Of a stretch of DNA of 33,829 nt, positions 7,914 to 17,130 are shown in pieces; position 1 is the first letter of the stretch; every line of letters begins with the position of its first letter. The position numbers and the translations under genes are program-made. Origin of the DNA: Kiritimatiellia bacterium (GTDB lineage: Bacteria > Verrucomicrobiota > Kiritimatiellia > RFP12 > UBA1067); the NCBI GenBank assembly GCA_018399555.1, contig JAGYOL010000012.1:1-33829 (forward strand), read 5' to 3'. The notes beneath the pieces are model-generated. The model did no database searches. It saw only the letters and a program-made list of their open reading frames with translations, and had not been told where the DNA came from.

Positions 7914-10286
7914 TGACTCTCTGTCGGCACTTGAAGGTTGTTTGCGACAGCCTGCGGCAACCGCTTGCGGCATGTTCCATGAATAGTCGATCCGGAAGCG
8001 GTGAATACCGAGTTTAAGAGCCTGTTTGATCAATGCGCTTCTGTCCAGCGGCCTGGCTGCGATGGTAATCCATAAATTTCCTTTCCGCCAAACTCGCAGA
8101 TCTGTCCCCGCCAAGCTTTGCAGCTCTGTGCAGTGCGCCTCCGCTTTACCCTCTGCCAGCGGAGGTGTGGCGGAGATGTAAAGCGGGGTGTGCTGAAATA
8201 TCAGCAGTTCTTGTTCACATAACTTTTCACTGCATGGATGGAGTGTCTGAAGATCAGACTCCGGTGAGGTCACGTGTGAAACAAAATCCATCTCATGAAG
8301 TTGACGGGCCGCTTCGCTGTTGCCGGCATAAAGTGTCCAGTCAGCTGATATGGGTTTGATTCCGCAGTTGCGCAACATACGGTAGCCAGCCAGACCCGGT
8401 GTTTCCCACTGTGTGTAACCGCATTGTGCAAGCTGACGTATATTGTGCTGCAGTGCTGTGCGGCTGTCTGCGCGAATAATAAGCGGCAGGGCTGGCGTCA
8501 CCAACTCTGTCTTGGGCACGGCCCCGCGCAGCAATTCAATTTTTTCCAGCAGCAGTTCAGGTGCGCGTTCATCAATTTCAACGACCAGTCGATCACACTC
8601 TGCGACAAAGTCGGGTAGGGGTAGTAGAGCCGAAATGTGCAGCTTGAGCGTGATTGTGACTTTGGGCGCGATGGATGCGGTTGCCGAAGTATGTGACGCC
8701 TTGAACGATGATGCATACGCTTTAAATCTGCAGTCGAGACGCTGGGCGCGTTCTCTTTCCAATTCGACAACCAGATCACGGCGCGCTTTGTTCAGTAATG
8801 CGGGGGGAGCAAAGAGCCCCTTGTCGTCCAGGAGTCGTACGGAGTCGGCATACCAGCGAGTGCCGCCCAGCCTGGAACAGGCTTTTCGCACAGCAGTTGC
8901 ACTCAGAACGGGATTGTCTGCCGGCTGTAGCTCTGAATTGACACTCACCTCTGCTGCGTCACCGGTTATTACTGAGCAACCCTGCATCAAAAGCCCATCC
9001 TCTTTCAAGGTCACACATATCCGCAGGGGAATGCCGGTGTTCAGGTCAGCGGGACGCGGGCGTTTAAAACGATATTTTTGTTGAACCTCCTGTGATGCGG
9101 AGCAGTAGATCGGGGTGCCGGGTGCTATGAATGGAACGGGTTGTTCCGTGATTAAAATTTCAAGATAGCTGCCAGCCGACACACTCAGTATTTCGTTTTT
9201 TTCTCTGTGTCTGCGCATAGAACGAATTGAAAACCCGAAGGGCCTTGACATATTGCTGATATCGATTTGAATGCCGTCGAATTTTTTTAAAGTCCGTGTT
9301 GTTTTGAAATACAACCACTGATTGTTCGTGTTGTCACTATAGACAGAGAGCACTTTGCCGATGAGAGCTCCTCTGTGACCGATGGTCTTCGAGTCAATCA
9401 CGGCATCGGGTTGCTGAGATGTGGAAAAGGAGTAGAGTGTTGTCCAGGGACGACTGAAAACGGTCTGGATTTCCTCAGTTGCCTCTCGTTCATCCCGGGG
9501 TGTCAGTTTGCCGTCGAGTTTGCGACGATAAGCGGATGTTACGCAGGCAACGTAAAGCGGATTTTTCATGCGTCCTTCAATTTTCAGAGAGTGCACTCCG
9601 GTTGCGGTGAGTTGATCGAGAATGGGCAGCAGGGCCAAATCTTTCATTGAGAAGGGATGGCTGATTGATCTGCTGCTGTCTGAAAAAGGGTGACGGCAGC
9701 AATAGGCGCATTGGCCCCGGTTGCCGCTGCGTCCGGTTGTCATGGCTGAGAACAGACACAATCCGCTGTAGCTGTAACATAGAGCACCGTGGATGAATAT
9801 CTCAATTTCGACGCCACAGTGACTGACTATTGCTTCAATTTCCTGCAGGGTGAGCTCACGTGCTGTCACTACGCGCCGGAAACCCAGGTCGCGCAGTGCC
9901 ATAACGTCATCAATGCTGTGAGCGGCCATCTGTGTGCTGGCATGCATCTCAATTTCAGGAAAATGTCTGCGGATAATACGCGCGGCACCGATGTCTTGCA
10001 CAATCACACCGTCAGGCCGCAACTCCTCAGCCAGTTCAAGCATTTTGAAAAAATCAGGCAGTTCGCTGTCGGTCAGCAATGTGTTGAGTGTGATGTAAAT
10101 CTTTTTGGTCGGAGTAAAAGTTCTGGCGTAGGCTGATAGCAGAGCGAGTTCTTCAAAGGTTGAATTATCTGCTTCGGCTCTGGCAGAAAAACTCTTTAAT
10201 CCGAGATATACGGCATCCGCGCCATATTGAAAAGCGGCAATGGCTGCATCATAAGAGCCAGCAGGTGACAACAATTCCGGTTTCAT
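7896..10286 (-). CDS. U32 family peptidase (large RlhA/YegQ-like form)
   Basis: MKPELLSPAGSYDAAIAAFQYGADAVYLG and EIFIHGALCYSYSGLCLFSAMTTGRSGNRGQC, hallmark U32 motifs. Converges on and overlaps ftsZ by 18 nt. Confidence 0.9.
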   Translation of the reverse strand: MKPELLSPAGSYDAAIAAFQYGADAVYLGLKSFSARAEADNSTFEELALLSAYARTFTPTKKIYITLNTLLTDSELPDFFKMLELAEELRPDGVIVQDIGAARIIRRHFPEIEMHASTQMAAHSIDDVMALRDLGFRRVVTARELTLQEIEAIVSHCGVEIEIFIHGALCYSYSGLCLFSAMTTGRSGNRGQCAYCCRHPFSDSSRSISHPFSMKDLALLPILDQLTATGVHSLKIEGRMKNPLYVACVTSAYRRKLDGKLTPRDEREATEEIQTVFSRPWTTLYSFSTSQQPDAVIDSKTIGHRGALIGKVLSVYSDNTNNQWLYFKTTRTLKKFDGIQIDISNMSRPFGFSIRSMRRHREKNEILSVSAGSYLEILITEQPVPFIAPGTPIYCSASQEVQQKYRFKRPRPADLNTGIPLRICVTLKEDGLLMQGCSVITGDAAEVSVNSELQPADNPVLSATAVRKACSRLGGTRWYADSVRLLDDKGLFAPPALLNKARRDLVVELERERAQRLDCRFKAYASSFKASHTSATASIAPKVTITLKLHISALLPLPDFVAECDRLVVEIDERAPELLLEKIELLRGAVPKTELVTPALPLIIRADSRTALQHNIRQLAQCGYTQWETPGLAGYRMLRNCGIKPISADWTLYAGNSEAARQLHEMDFVSHVTSPESDLQTLHPCSEKLCEQELLIFQHTPLYISATPPLAEGKAEAHCTELQSLAGTDLRVWRKGNLWITIAARPLDRSALIKQALKLGIHRFRIDYSWNMPQAVAAGCRKQPSSADRESSLLDI

Positions 10287-10313
10287 AACAGTTTGTTTTG
10301 CAGTAAAGCGCCT

Positions 10314-10682
10314 TCAGCAGTTCTCAATCATTCTGATCAGCAACTCCTTGATCAGCCCGGACTCTCCCAGATGAGCTCCGATTGTAATCGACAGTTGCGG
10401 GTATAATTTTCCGGCTTCTTCGAGTGCCGCCGGTATATCGCGAGTGACATGTCGTCCAGAGTTGAGAAAGTAGGGCAGCACCGTTACGCTGGATGCTCCG
10501 TCCCGGACACAGGCACCCACACCCTCCGTAATTGATGGCTGCGCCATGTCAAGAAAAGCGGCATGTATGATCCCGATACCGTTTTTCCGGGCGGTATCGC
10601 GCAGTTGACCGGCAAGAGCCAGAACTTCATCATTGGATGCCTGTCGGCGGCTGCCGTGTGCCACTAGCAAGATTGCTTTCAT
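10314..10682 (-). CDS. cbiX: Single-domain CbiX-like sirohydrochlorin chelatase
   Basis: [13 protein letters not shown] and [19 protein letters not shown], typical of the short CbiX family. Confidence 0.82.
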   Translation of the reverse strand: MKAILLVAHGSRRQASNDEVLALAGQLRDTARKNGIGIIHAAFLDMAQPSITEGVGACVRDGASSVTVLPYFLNSGRHVTRDIPAALEEAGKLYPQLSITIGAHLGESGLIKELLIRMIENC

Positions 10683-11025
10683 CGCTGCTTACCTTGTTAT
10701 TGTTTTTAATCATAATCGGTTCGTGAAAATTCTGAAAGGTAAATGCCACGGAGTGGTGATAACCGTTCTCGGCCTTGGCAATATATTTGGGAATGAAAGC
10801 GTGCGGCAGATGAGAGTCGACACAGGTTGCGACGGTATGATGGCCGGCTTGCTGCCAGGAGTCATACTGGGGGTTCATAATGTGACAATTTACGCAGGCG
10901 CGGGGATCAGCACTCAGATATGAGAAACCTTCGGCATACTTGAAGGTGTATGCTCCGGTGCCGAGCAAGGCACCCAGCGTGATGGCGGCGGCACAAATCT
11001 GCTTAGCTCCTGTCATTACTCCCAT
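10630..11025 (-). pseudogene. nrfH: Truncated and degenerate NrfH-like cytochrome c nitrite reductase small subunit
   Basis: [41 protein letters not shown]...[22 protein letters not shown] matches the N-terminal half of NrfH. The second heme site reads CVDSH instead of CxxCH and the C-terminal heme sites are absent. Confidence 0.75.
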
Positions 11026-11199
11026 TATCGCAAGTGATTAAATAAAATACAAGCGGGTATAGCCGTTTTTTGGCGTGTATGAGCTGATGCTGTAATTTGC
11101 GGACGGCCAAAAAAGATAAGATTATAGTGGTTTTTAGCAATGAATTTTGCTATTTTAAAACCCTTTAACCCGGAAATTGGGTATTTAGAGGGGGTTCCG

Positions 11200-11294
11200 C
11201 TCTGTTTGAGTGAACAGAGATTGAAAGGAACTCAGATTATTAACACTGAAAAAACGCCTGTGCAAGGTCAGTCGTCTCATCAATGTAATGAGAC
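11200..11294 (+). promoter_or_regulatory. rpsA 5' leader region with two perfect 7-bp hairpins
   Basis: CTCTGTT-TGAGTG-AACAGAG (11200-11219) and GTCTCAT-CAATGTA-ATGAGAC (11274-11294), upstream of the rpsA start at 11331. Confidence 0.45.
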
Positions 11295-11330
11295 ACATTC
11301 AATCACTTTGTCAGGTGGGAAATCCATAAT

Positions 11331-13076
11331 ATGGCAATTCGCAAACCCCAGGCAGCTAAACCGAAAACAGGCCCCATGTATGAGGCAATGGAAGCTGCCT
11401 TGACCCAGCAGATGCAACAGTTCACGGCAGGGTCGATTATCAAGGGTAAGGTAAGCGGTATCAAAGGCAACGAGGTTCTTGTTGATATCGGCTACAAATC
11501 TGAAGGCATTGTTAATGCGAACGAGTTCGAAGATGTTTCCACCGTGAACGTCGGCGATGTTATCGATGTGTTGCTGGTTGAGCTTGAGAGCGACAACGGC
11601 ATGGTGAATCTGAGCAAGGCCCGCGCGGATGAGAAGTTGCGCTGGGATGCCGTGCTTGAAAAATATACCGAAGGATGCATGGTTACGGGTGTGATTCGTA
11701 ACAGGGTGCGCGGCGGTCTGATTGTTGATGTTGATGGTGTCGATTCCTTCCTGCCGGGTTCACAGATCGATGTGACACCGGTTGGTGATGTCGATGATTT
11801 TATCGGTCAGAGCTTTGAGTTTAAAGTTATTAAGATCAGCAATGAACGTAGAAATATAATTGTTTCACGGCGCGAGCTTATCGAAGAGCGCATGGCTGAC
11901 AAGAAACGTGAGCTGCTGGCTTCAATTGAAAAGGATCAGCAACGTACAGGGCGCGTCAAGAATATCACTGACTTCGGTGCTTTTGTTGATCTCGACGGTT
12001 TGGACGGACTGCTGCACATAACCGATATGAGCTGGGGCCGAATCAAACATCCGAGCGAGATGCTCAAGGTGGGTCAGGAACTCGAAGTCGTGATCCTGGA
12101 TGTTGACATGGAACGCGAACGGGTCTCGCTGGGTCTCAAACAGGCTACACCTAATCCGTGGGAGGATATCGAAGGCAACTTCCCGATCGGTAGCCGTCTG
12201 CGCGGCAAGGTCGTCAATCTTGTGCCGTATGGCGCCTTTGTCGAAATTCAGCCCGGTATCGAGGGTCTGGTGCATGTTTCAGAGTTTTCATGGACAAAAC
12301 GGGTCGCACGTGCCTCGGATGTACTTAACGTCGGTGATGAAGTGGATGTTGTGGTGCTCAGTATCGATGCTGATAATCAGAAGATCGCACTGGGCATACG
12401 TCAGACCGAGGATAATCCCTGGGATACCGTGCAGGATCGTTATCCGGTTGGCAGCCGTATCAGCGGCAAGGTACGTAACTTCACGACTTACGGGGCCTTT
12501 GTCGAATTGGAAGAGGGTATTGACGGCATGATCCACGTCTCCGACATGTCCTGGACCCGCAAGATCAACCATCCTAGTGAGGTTCTTCAGAAGGGGCAGG
12601 AGGTTGATGCGGTAGTGCTTGAGGTCAATCCCGCTGATCAGCGCATCAGTCTGGGGCTGAAACAGGCCAGCGACGATCCCTGGAACACAATCACAGCCCG
12701 CTTCGCAATCGGTCAGGTTGTAAAGGGCAGGGTCTCCAAGATCGCCTCTTTCGGTGCTTTCGTCGAACTGGAAGACGGTGTCGACGGACTTGTACATATC
12801 TCGCAGATTTCGGATCAGCATGTTGAAAAGGTCAAGGATGTTCTCAAGGTCGGCGATGAGGTCGAAGCCCGTATCGTCAAGATCGACAGCGATGAACGCC
12901 GTATCGGGCTGAGCATCAAAGCTGTCAATATGGATGAGACCGAGATCGAAGAGCTCACCCGCGATCTCAGTGTCACGGATCTGAAGCCCGGCGAGAATCT
13001 GGTCGGTCTGGCTGCCGCCTTCGATGACGCCTTCGCACAGAGCGAAAGCGAAGAGTGGCATCCCGGTGATAACTGA
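11331..13076 (+). CDS. rpsA: 30S ribosomal protein S1 (multiple S1 domains)
   Basis: Tandem S1 repeats such as GRVKNITDFGAFVDLDGLDGLLHITDMSWGRIKHPSEMLKVGQELEVVILDVD. Confidence 0.95.
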   Translation: MAIRKPQAAKPKTGPMYEAMEAALTQQMQQFTAGSIIKGKVSGIKGNEVLVDIGYKSEGIVNANEFEDVSTVNVGDVIDVLLVELESDNGMVNLSKARADEKLRWDAVLEKYTEGCMVTGVIRNRVRGGLIVDVDGVDSFLPGSQIDVTPVGDVDDFIGQSFEFKVIKISNERRNIIVSRRELIEERMADKKRELLASIEKDQQRTGRVKNITDFGAFVDLDGLDGLLHITDMSWGRIKHPSEMLKVGQELEVVILDVDMERERVSLGLKQATPNPWEDIEGNFPIGSRLRGKVVNLVPYGAFVEIQPGIEGLVHVSEFSWTKRVARASDVLNVGDEVDVVVLSIDADNQKIALGIRQTEDNPWDTVQDRYPVGSRISGKVRNFTTYGAFVELEEGIDGMIHVSDMSWTRKINHPSEVLQKGQEVDAVVLEVNPADQRISLGLKQASDDPWNTITARFAIGQVVKGRVSKIASFGAFVELEDGVDGLVHISQISDQHVEKVKDVLKVGDEVEARIVKIDSDERRIGLSIKAVNMDETEIEELTRDLSVTDLKPGENLVGLAAAFDDAFAQSESEEWHPGDN

Positions 13077-13094
13077 TTGACACTTTAGAAAAGA

Positions 13095-13122
13095 GGGCGT
13101 CTGGCGACAGGCGCCCTTTTTT
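13095..13122 (+). terminator. Intrinsic terminator after rpsA
   Basis: GGGCGTCTG-GCGA-CAGGCGCCC followed by TTTTTT: 9-bp stem with a GNRA-type loop. Confidence 0.88.
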
Positions 13123-13201
13123 GACAGGGTGAACGGTAGAATTGATGGGCAGCCGCCCTCACGGCAATTAAGTCAGAGAACAGAAGCTGAAAGAAAAATA
13201 A

Positions 13202-14473
13202 ATGGCTAATGTATTGGATACACTTAAAGCTCGTTATCTGTTTGAAGATATGACCTCTCCGGATCTGGCTGCGGCACTGGATCAGAAACTCACCGTATAT
13301 GCCGGATTTGACCCGACTGCCGAGAGCCTGCAGGCCGGTAATTTTGTCACTATCATGGCACTGGCTCATATGCAGCGTCAGGGACACAAGGTGATTGCTC
13401 TGGTCGGTGGAGCAACCGGTCTGATCGGCGACCCTTCGGGCAAATCAAAGGAGCGTAATCTGCTGACAGTCGAGACTGTGCAGCGTAATCTCGAGGGTAT
13501 CCGGGAGAATCTTTCACGCTTTCTTGATTTTAACCCGAATGGCGAAAATCCGGCAGTCATGGTGAATAACTATGATTGGTTTAAGGATATATCCTTCATT
13601 GACATTCTGCGTGATGTGGGACGATACTTCCGCATGACCCAGATGCTTGCCAGAGAGAGTGTCAAAAAACGACTCGACTCTGAGGAAGGTATGAGTTTCA
13701 CCGAGTTTTGCTACCAGATTTTGCAGGGGTATGATTTCTGCCACCTTTATAAGGAGTACGGCTGCCGTTTGCAGATCGGCGGTTCCGATCAGTGGGGCAA
13801 TATCACCGCCGGAACCGATCTTGTACGTAAACTCTGCGGGGAAGAGGTCTTCGGCATGACATTCCCGCTGGTCTGCGACAGCAACGGGAATAAATTCGGC
13901 AAAAGTGAGGGGAATGCCATATATCTCGATGCCCGGAAAACCTCATATTATGAGTTCTATCAGTTTTTCATGCGTACTCTCGATGCCGATGTGATCCGTT
14001 TTCTCAAGATATTCACATTTCTTCCGCAGGAACGTATCGACGAACTCGCTGAATGTGTGGCGTGCGAGCCGGAGAAACGCGAAGCCCAGAGGGTGCTTGC
14101 CGAGGAACTGACCCGTTGTGTGCATGGCGAGGGTGGTTTGAGTGTGGCCCGGAAAGCTACGGAGGTGCTTTTCGGCGGATCAATGGAGGGTCTCGGTGCC
14201 GGAGAGCTCACCCGGATTTTTGCCGATGTGCCCTCCGGCACTCTGGCACGAGATCATGTTGTCGGCAGAGCTGCCTTTGAGGTGATTGCCGCTGCCGGAA
14301 TGATCTCCAGCAAAGGCGAGGCGCGTCGTCTGGTTCAGCAGGGCGGTTTGAGTATCAACAACCACAAGGCCGGGGGGCTGGAGCGTCTGATAACGGCGGA
14401 AGACCTGATAGACGGAACGCTTGTGGTTTTGCGCAGTGGCAAAAAGAAGTACTTTCTGCTGAAAATTATTTAA
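13202..14473 (+). CDS. tyrS: Tyrosyl-tRNA synthetase
   Basis: VYAGFDPTAESLQAGN, GGATGLIGDPSGKS, IGGSDQWGNITAG and KFGKSEGNAI, with a C-terminal S4-like domain. Confidence 0.96.
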   Translation: MANVLDTLKARYLFEDMTSPDLAAALDQKLTVYAGFDPTAESLQAGNFVTIMALAHMQRQGHKVIALVGGATGLIGDPSGKSKERNLLTVETVQRNLEGIRENLSRFLDFNPNGENPAVMVNNYDWFKDISFIDILRDVGRYFRMTQMLARESVKKRLDSEEGMSFTEFCYQILQGYDFCHLYKEYGCRLQIGGSDQWGNITAGTDLVRKLCGEEVFGMTFPLVCDSNGNKFGKSEGNAIYLDARKTSYYEFYQFFMRTLDADVIRFLKIFTFLPQERIDELAECVACEPEKREAQRVLAEELTRCVHGEGGLSVARKATEVLFGGSMEGLGAGELTRIFADVPSGTLARDHVVGRAAFEVIAAAGMISSKGEARRLVQQGGLSINNHKAGGLERLITAEDLIDGTLVVLRSGKKKYFLLKII

Positions 14474-14526
14474 TCAGCTCATTGCCGGCCATGTGATAAA
14501 ATCGTTGCTGTCCAATAACTGAAACA

Positions 14527-15558
14527 ATGAAAATCAATGGATATACAGTGCAATTTAATGAGGGCGCGACTATTCTGGAGGTTGCGACCGCTGCCGGTAT
14601 TTTTATCCCGACACTCTGTTATAAAAAAGAGTTGCAACCTTCCGGAGGATGCGGTGTGTGTACCGTGGAGGATATCAACACCGGGAACTTGCTGCCAGCC
14701 TGCGCTACGTGCGCTCAGAACGACCAGAACATCAGCACAACATCCGACCGGGTTATCAGGTTGCGTAAATCCGCGCTGGTGCTGCTGCTGAGCGACCATC
14801 CCGCCGATTGCGAAGCACCTTGCCAGATGGCCTGTCCCTCCGGGCTGCCGGTGCAGCGGATGCTCGAGTCGGTGGCTGCCGGTAAATGGGATGACGCGCG
14901 CAGGATTGCTTTGCAATATCCCTTTGTCTGCGGTGATAAGGTTGACGATACACCTTGTGAACGCGTCTGCCGACGCTCAAAGCTCGGCGGTGCCGTGGCG
15001 ATCTGTGCAATCCATCGCTACTTGTGTTCAGAAGAGTATCCGGTGTCATCCGATAAAAAAAGTGACCAAAGAAAATTTCGCCGCACTTCAACCTTCCGGT
15101 CGCGGATGCGGGGGTTGTCAGCCGAAGAGATGCTGTCTCTTGCCGCAGAGAAAGGTGATCGTGCTTTTAAAGGTGGCGCAACCATGGATCAAGACGCAAT
15201 GCGCTATGAAGCACGACGCTGCCTGCAGTGCGGCTGTGAACGGCCAGATAACTGTGAACTCCGCGATCTTTGTGCCGCATTTGATGTAAAACAGCCGCCC
15301 GCTTCCCGTACCAATCGCAGAATATACAGGGAGCGCGGAGCAGGAGGCTTTCGTTTCGATTCATCCAGATGTATTCTGTGCGAACGCTGCGTACGTGCCG
15401 CAGCCCGGTTGAACGTCATTGTGGCACCGGGTATTCAGGGGCGCGGATTTGACTCCCGCATTGCGCCGCCGCTTGCCCGGAGCTGGGATGATATCGATGA
15501 AAAAACTCTCAGAGTATGCGTTCAGGCATGTCCGACCGGTGCAATGGCCATGCGCTGA
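14527..15558 (+). CDS. Multi-FeS protein: [2Fe-2S] ferredoxin domain + GltD/HydN-like N-terminal FeS module + C-terminal [4Fe-4S] motifs
   Basis: CYKKELQPSGGCGVC...C; CEAPCQMACPSG and CGDKVDDTPCERVCRR; EARRCLQCGC; CILCERCVRAA...CVQACPTGAMAMR. Confidence 0.82.
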   Translation: MKINGYTVQFNEGATILEVATAAGIFIPTLCYKKELQPSGGCGVCTVEDINTGNLLPACATCAQNDQNISTTSDRVIRLRKSALVLLLSDHPADCEAPCQMACPSGLPVQRMLESVAAGKWDDARRIALQYPFVCGDKVDDTPCERVCRRSKLGGAVAICAIHRYLCSEEYPVSSDKKSDQRKFRRTSTFRSRMRGLSAEEMLSLAAEKGDRAFKGGATMDQDAMRYEARRCLQCGCERPDNCELRDLCAAFDVKQPPASRTNRRIYRERGAGGFRFDSSRCILCERCVRAAARLNVIVAPGIQGRGFDSRIAPPLARSWDDIDEKTLRVCVQACPTGAMAMR

Positions 15559-15777
15559 ACCCCCGGAAGATAACTCCACCTGAGTGGATTGACAAGGTTA
15601 ACGGTATTGACTGTCAGACAAAGACAATGCGATAACCGGTCTGTAAATAAACCAAATGGTGGACATGACACGTTCAGGAATTTATGGTTTAATCACGCTG
15701 ACTATGGCTGAGAAGCTCGCGTAAGTCAACCGGGCGGGCCTTCACTTGATAGAATATTCCATCTGCGGGGCGGTGCG

Positions 15778-17130
15778 ATGATTAAAATAAAAAAAGGTTT
15801 GGATCTGCCTGTTCTCGGTAAGCCGGATGAAAAGGTCGCTGAATTCAAGGCAACCGGCCATGTGGCAGTAACCGGTCTGGATTATGTCGGACTGAAGCCC
15901 GGCATGACTGTAAAAGAGAATCAGGTTGTCCGGAAGGGAGAACCGTTGTTTGCCGCAAAGGAAAACAGCGGCGTGGTATTCACCGCACCCTGCGCCGGGC
16001 GTGTGGCGGTGATCAACCGCGGCCCGCGGCGTGTGTTGGAGTCGGTTGTGATAGAGGTTGATCCTGAGGGAGAAAGCCGTAGCTTCGACACCATCACCGA
16101 TGAGCGGCTGAACGATGCTTCATCCGGGGAAATAATCTCTGTTTTAATTGATTCGGGATTATTCACCGCTTTCCGTCAACGGCCCTTCTCACGGATTCCC
16201 GCACCTGAGAGCAGACCGCACTCGATTTTCGTCACTTCAATCGATAGTGATCCGCTCGGTTTCGATCCCGGAATTGTGATTTCCCGCTATGTAAATGATT
16301 TCGTCCGCGGTCTGACCGCCCTGACCCGCATTACGCAGAGCGAGGTCTATAATGTGGTGCATGAGAATTTCAATATCGAACTGCCACCGATTGAGCACTG
16401 CCTGACCTTGAAATTCGGTGGCAGACACCCCTGCGGGCTGGTCGGCACACACATTCACATGCTCGACCCGGTGCATGAAAATAAAGCGATCTGGCATATT
16501 GGAGCACAGGATGTGATTGCGATTGGACGTCTGCTGGTGACCGGTGAGCTGTGGAACGAGCGTTTTGTGGCCCTGGGAGGTCCCCCGTTTCAGGAACCCC
16601 GTATTCTGCATACCACAATCGGGGCCGACATTCTGGAGTTGACTGAAGGAGAGTTGACCGATGATCGTCCGGTGCGGCTGATCGCCGGTTCAATCCTCAA
16701 TGGCCGCAGAGTAGAGGGTGCTGTACGCTATCTGGATCGCTACAGCTATAAGATAGGCGCGCTTGACGAAGATCATGGCCGTAAACTGCTGGGGTGGATA
16801 CGACCTGGATTGAAACAGCATTCGGCTGGAAAAACCTTTTTGTCATCGCTCTTTCCAGCTAGAAAGCTGAACATCACATCGAAGCGTAACGGCGGGGTGC
16901 GTCCGGTTGTACCGCTGGGAATATTTGAGCAGCTCATGCCGCTTGATATTCTGCCCACTCAGCTTGCCAAGGCACTGCTGATGCGGGATATCGAGGATTG
17001 TCTGCGTCTGGGAGTGCTGGAACTCGATGAGGAGGACCTCGCATTGATGACCTACGCCTGCTCCGGCAAGAATGATTACGGCGCATTGCTGCGCGAGGTT
17101 TTGGAGATCGTTTTTAAGGAGGGGGCATGA
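15778..17130 (+). CDS. nqrA: Na+-translocating NADH:quinone reductase subunit A
   Basis: MIKIKKGLDLPVLGKP N-terminus; HPCGLVGTHIHMLDPV; first gene of an nqrABCDEF run. Confidence 0.93.
   Translation: MIKIKKGLDLPVLGKPDEKVAEFKATGHVAVTGLDYVGLKPGMTVKENQVVRKGEPLFAAKENSGVVFTAPCAGRVAVINRGPRRVLESVVIEVDPEGESRSFDTITDERLNDASSGEIISVLIDSGLFTAFRQRPFSRIPAPESRPHSIFVTSIDSDPLGFDPGIVISRYVNDFVRGLTALTRITQSEVYNVVHENFNIELPPIEHCLTLKFGGRHPCGLVGTHIHMLDPVHENKAIWHIGAQDVIAIGRLLVTGELWNERFVALGGPPFQEPRILHTTIGADILELTEGELTDDRPVRLIAGSILNGRRVEGAVRYLDRYSYKIGALDEDHGRKLLGWIRPGLKQHSAGKTFLSSLFPARKLNITSKRNGGVRPVVPLGIFEQLMPLDILPTQLAKALLMRDIEDCLRLGVLELDEEDLALMTYACSGKNDYGALLREVLEIVFKEGA

Noticed and set aside
11140-11403. 87-aa ORF overlapping the rpsA start
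   Set aside because: No clear RBS or domain, overlaps rpsA out of frame, and covers the hairpin leader.
12288-13061. 257-aa minus-strand ORF opposite rpsA
   Set aside because: Internally repetitive only because it mirrors the S1 repeats; no independent evidence of coding.
15559-15777. Candidate promoter or small RNA upstream of nqrA
   Set aside because: TTGACA/TTGACT-like hexamers are present, but I could not find a convincing properly spaced -10 or a stable structure.
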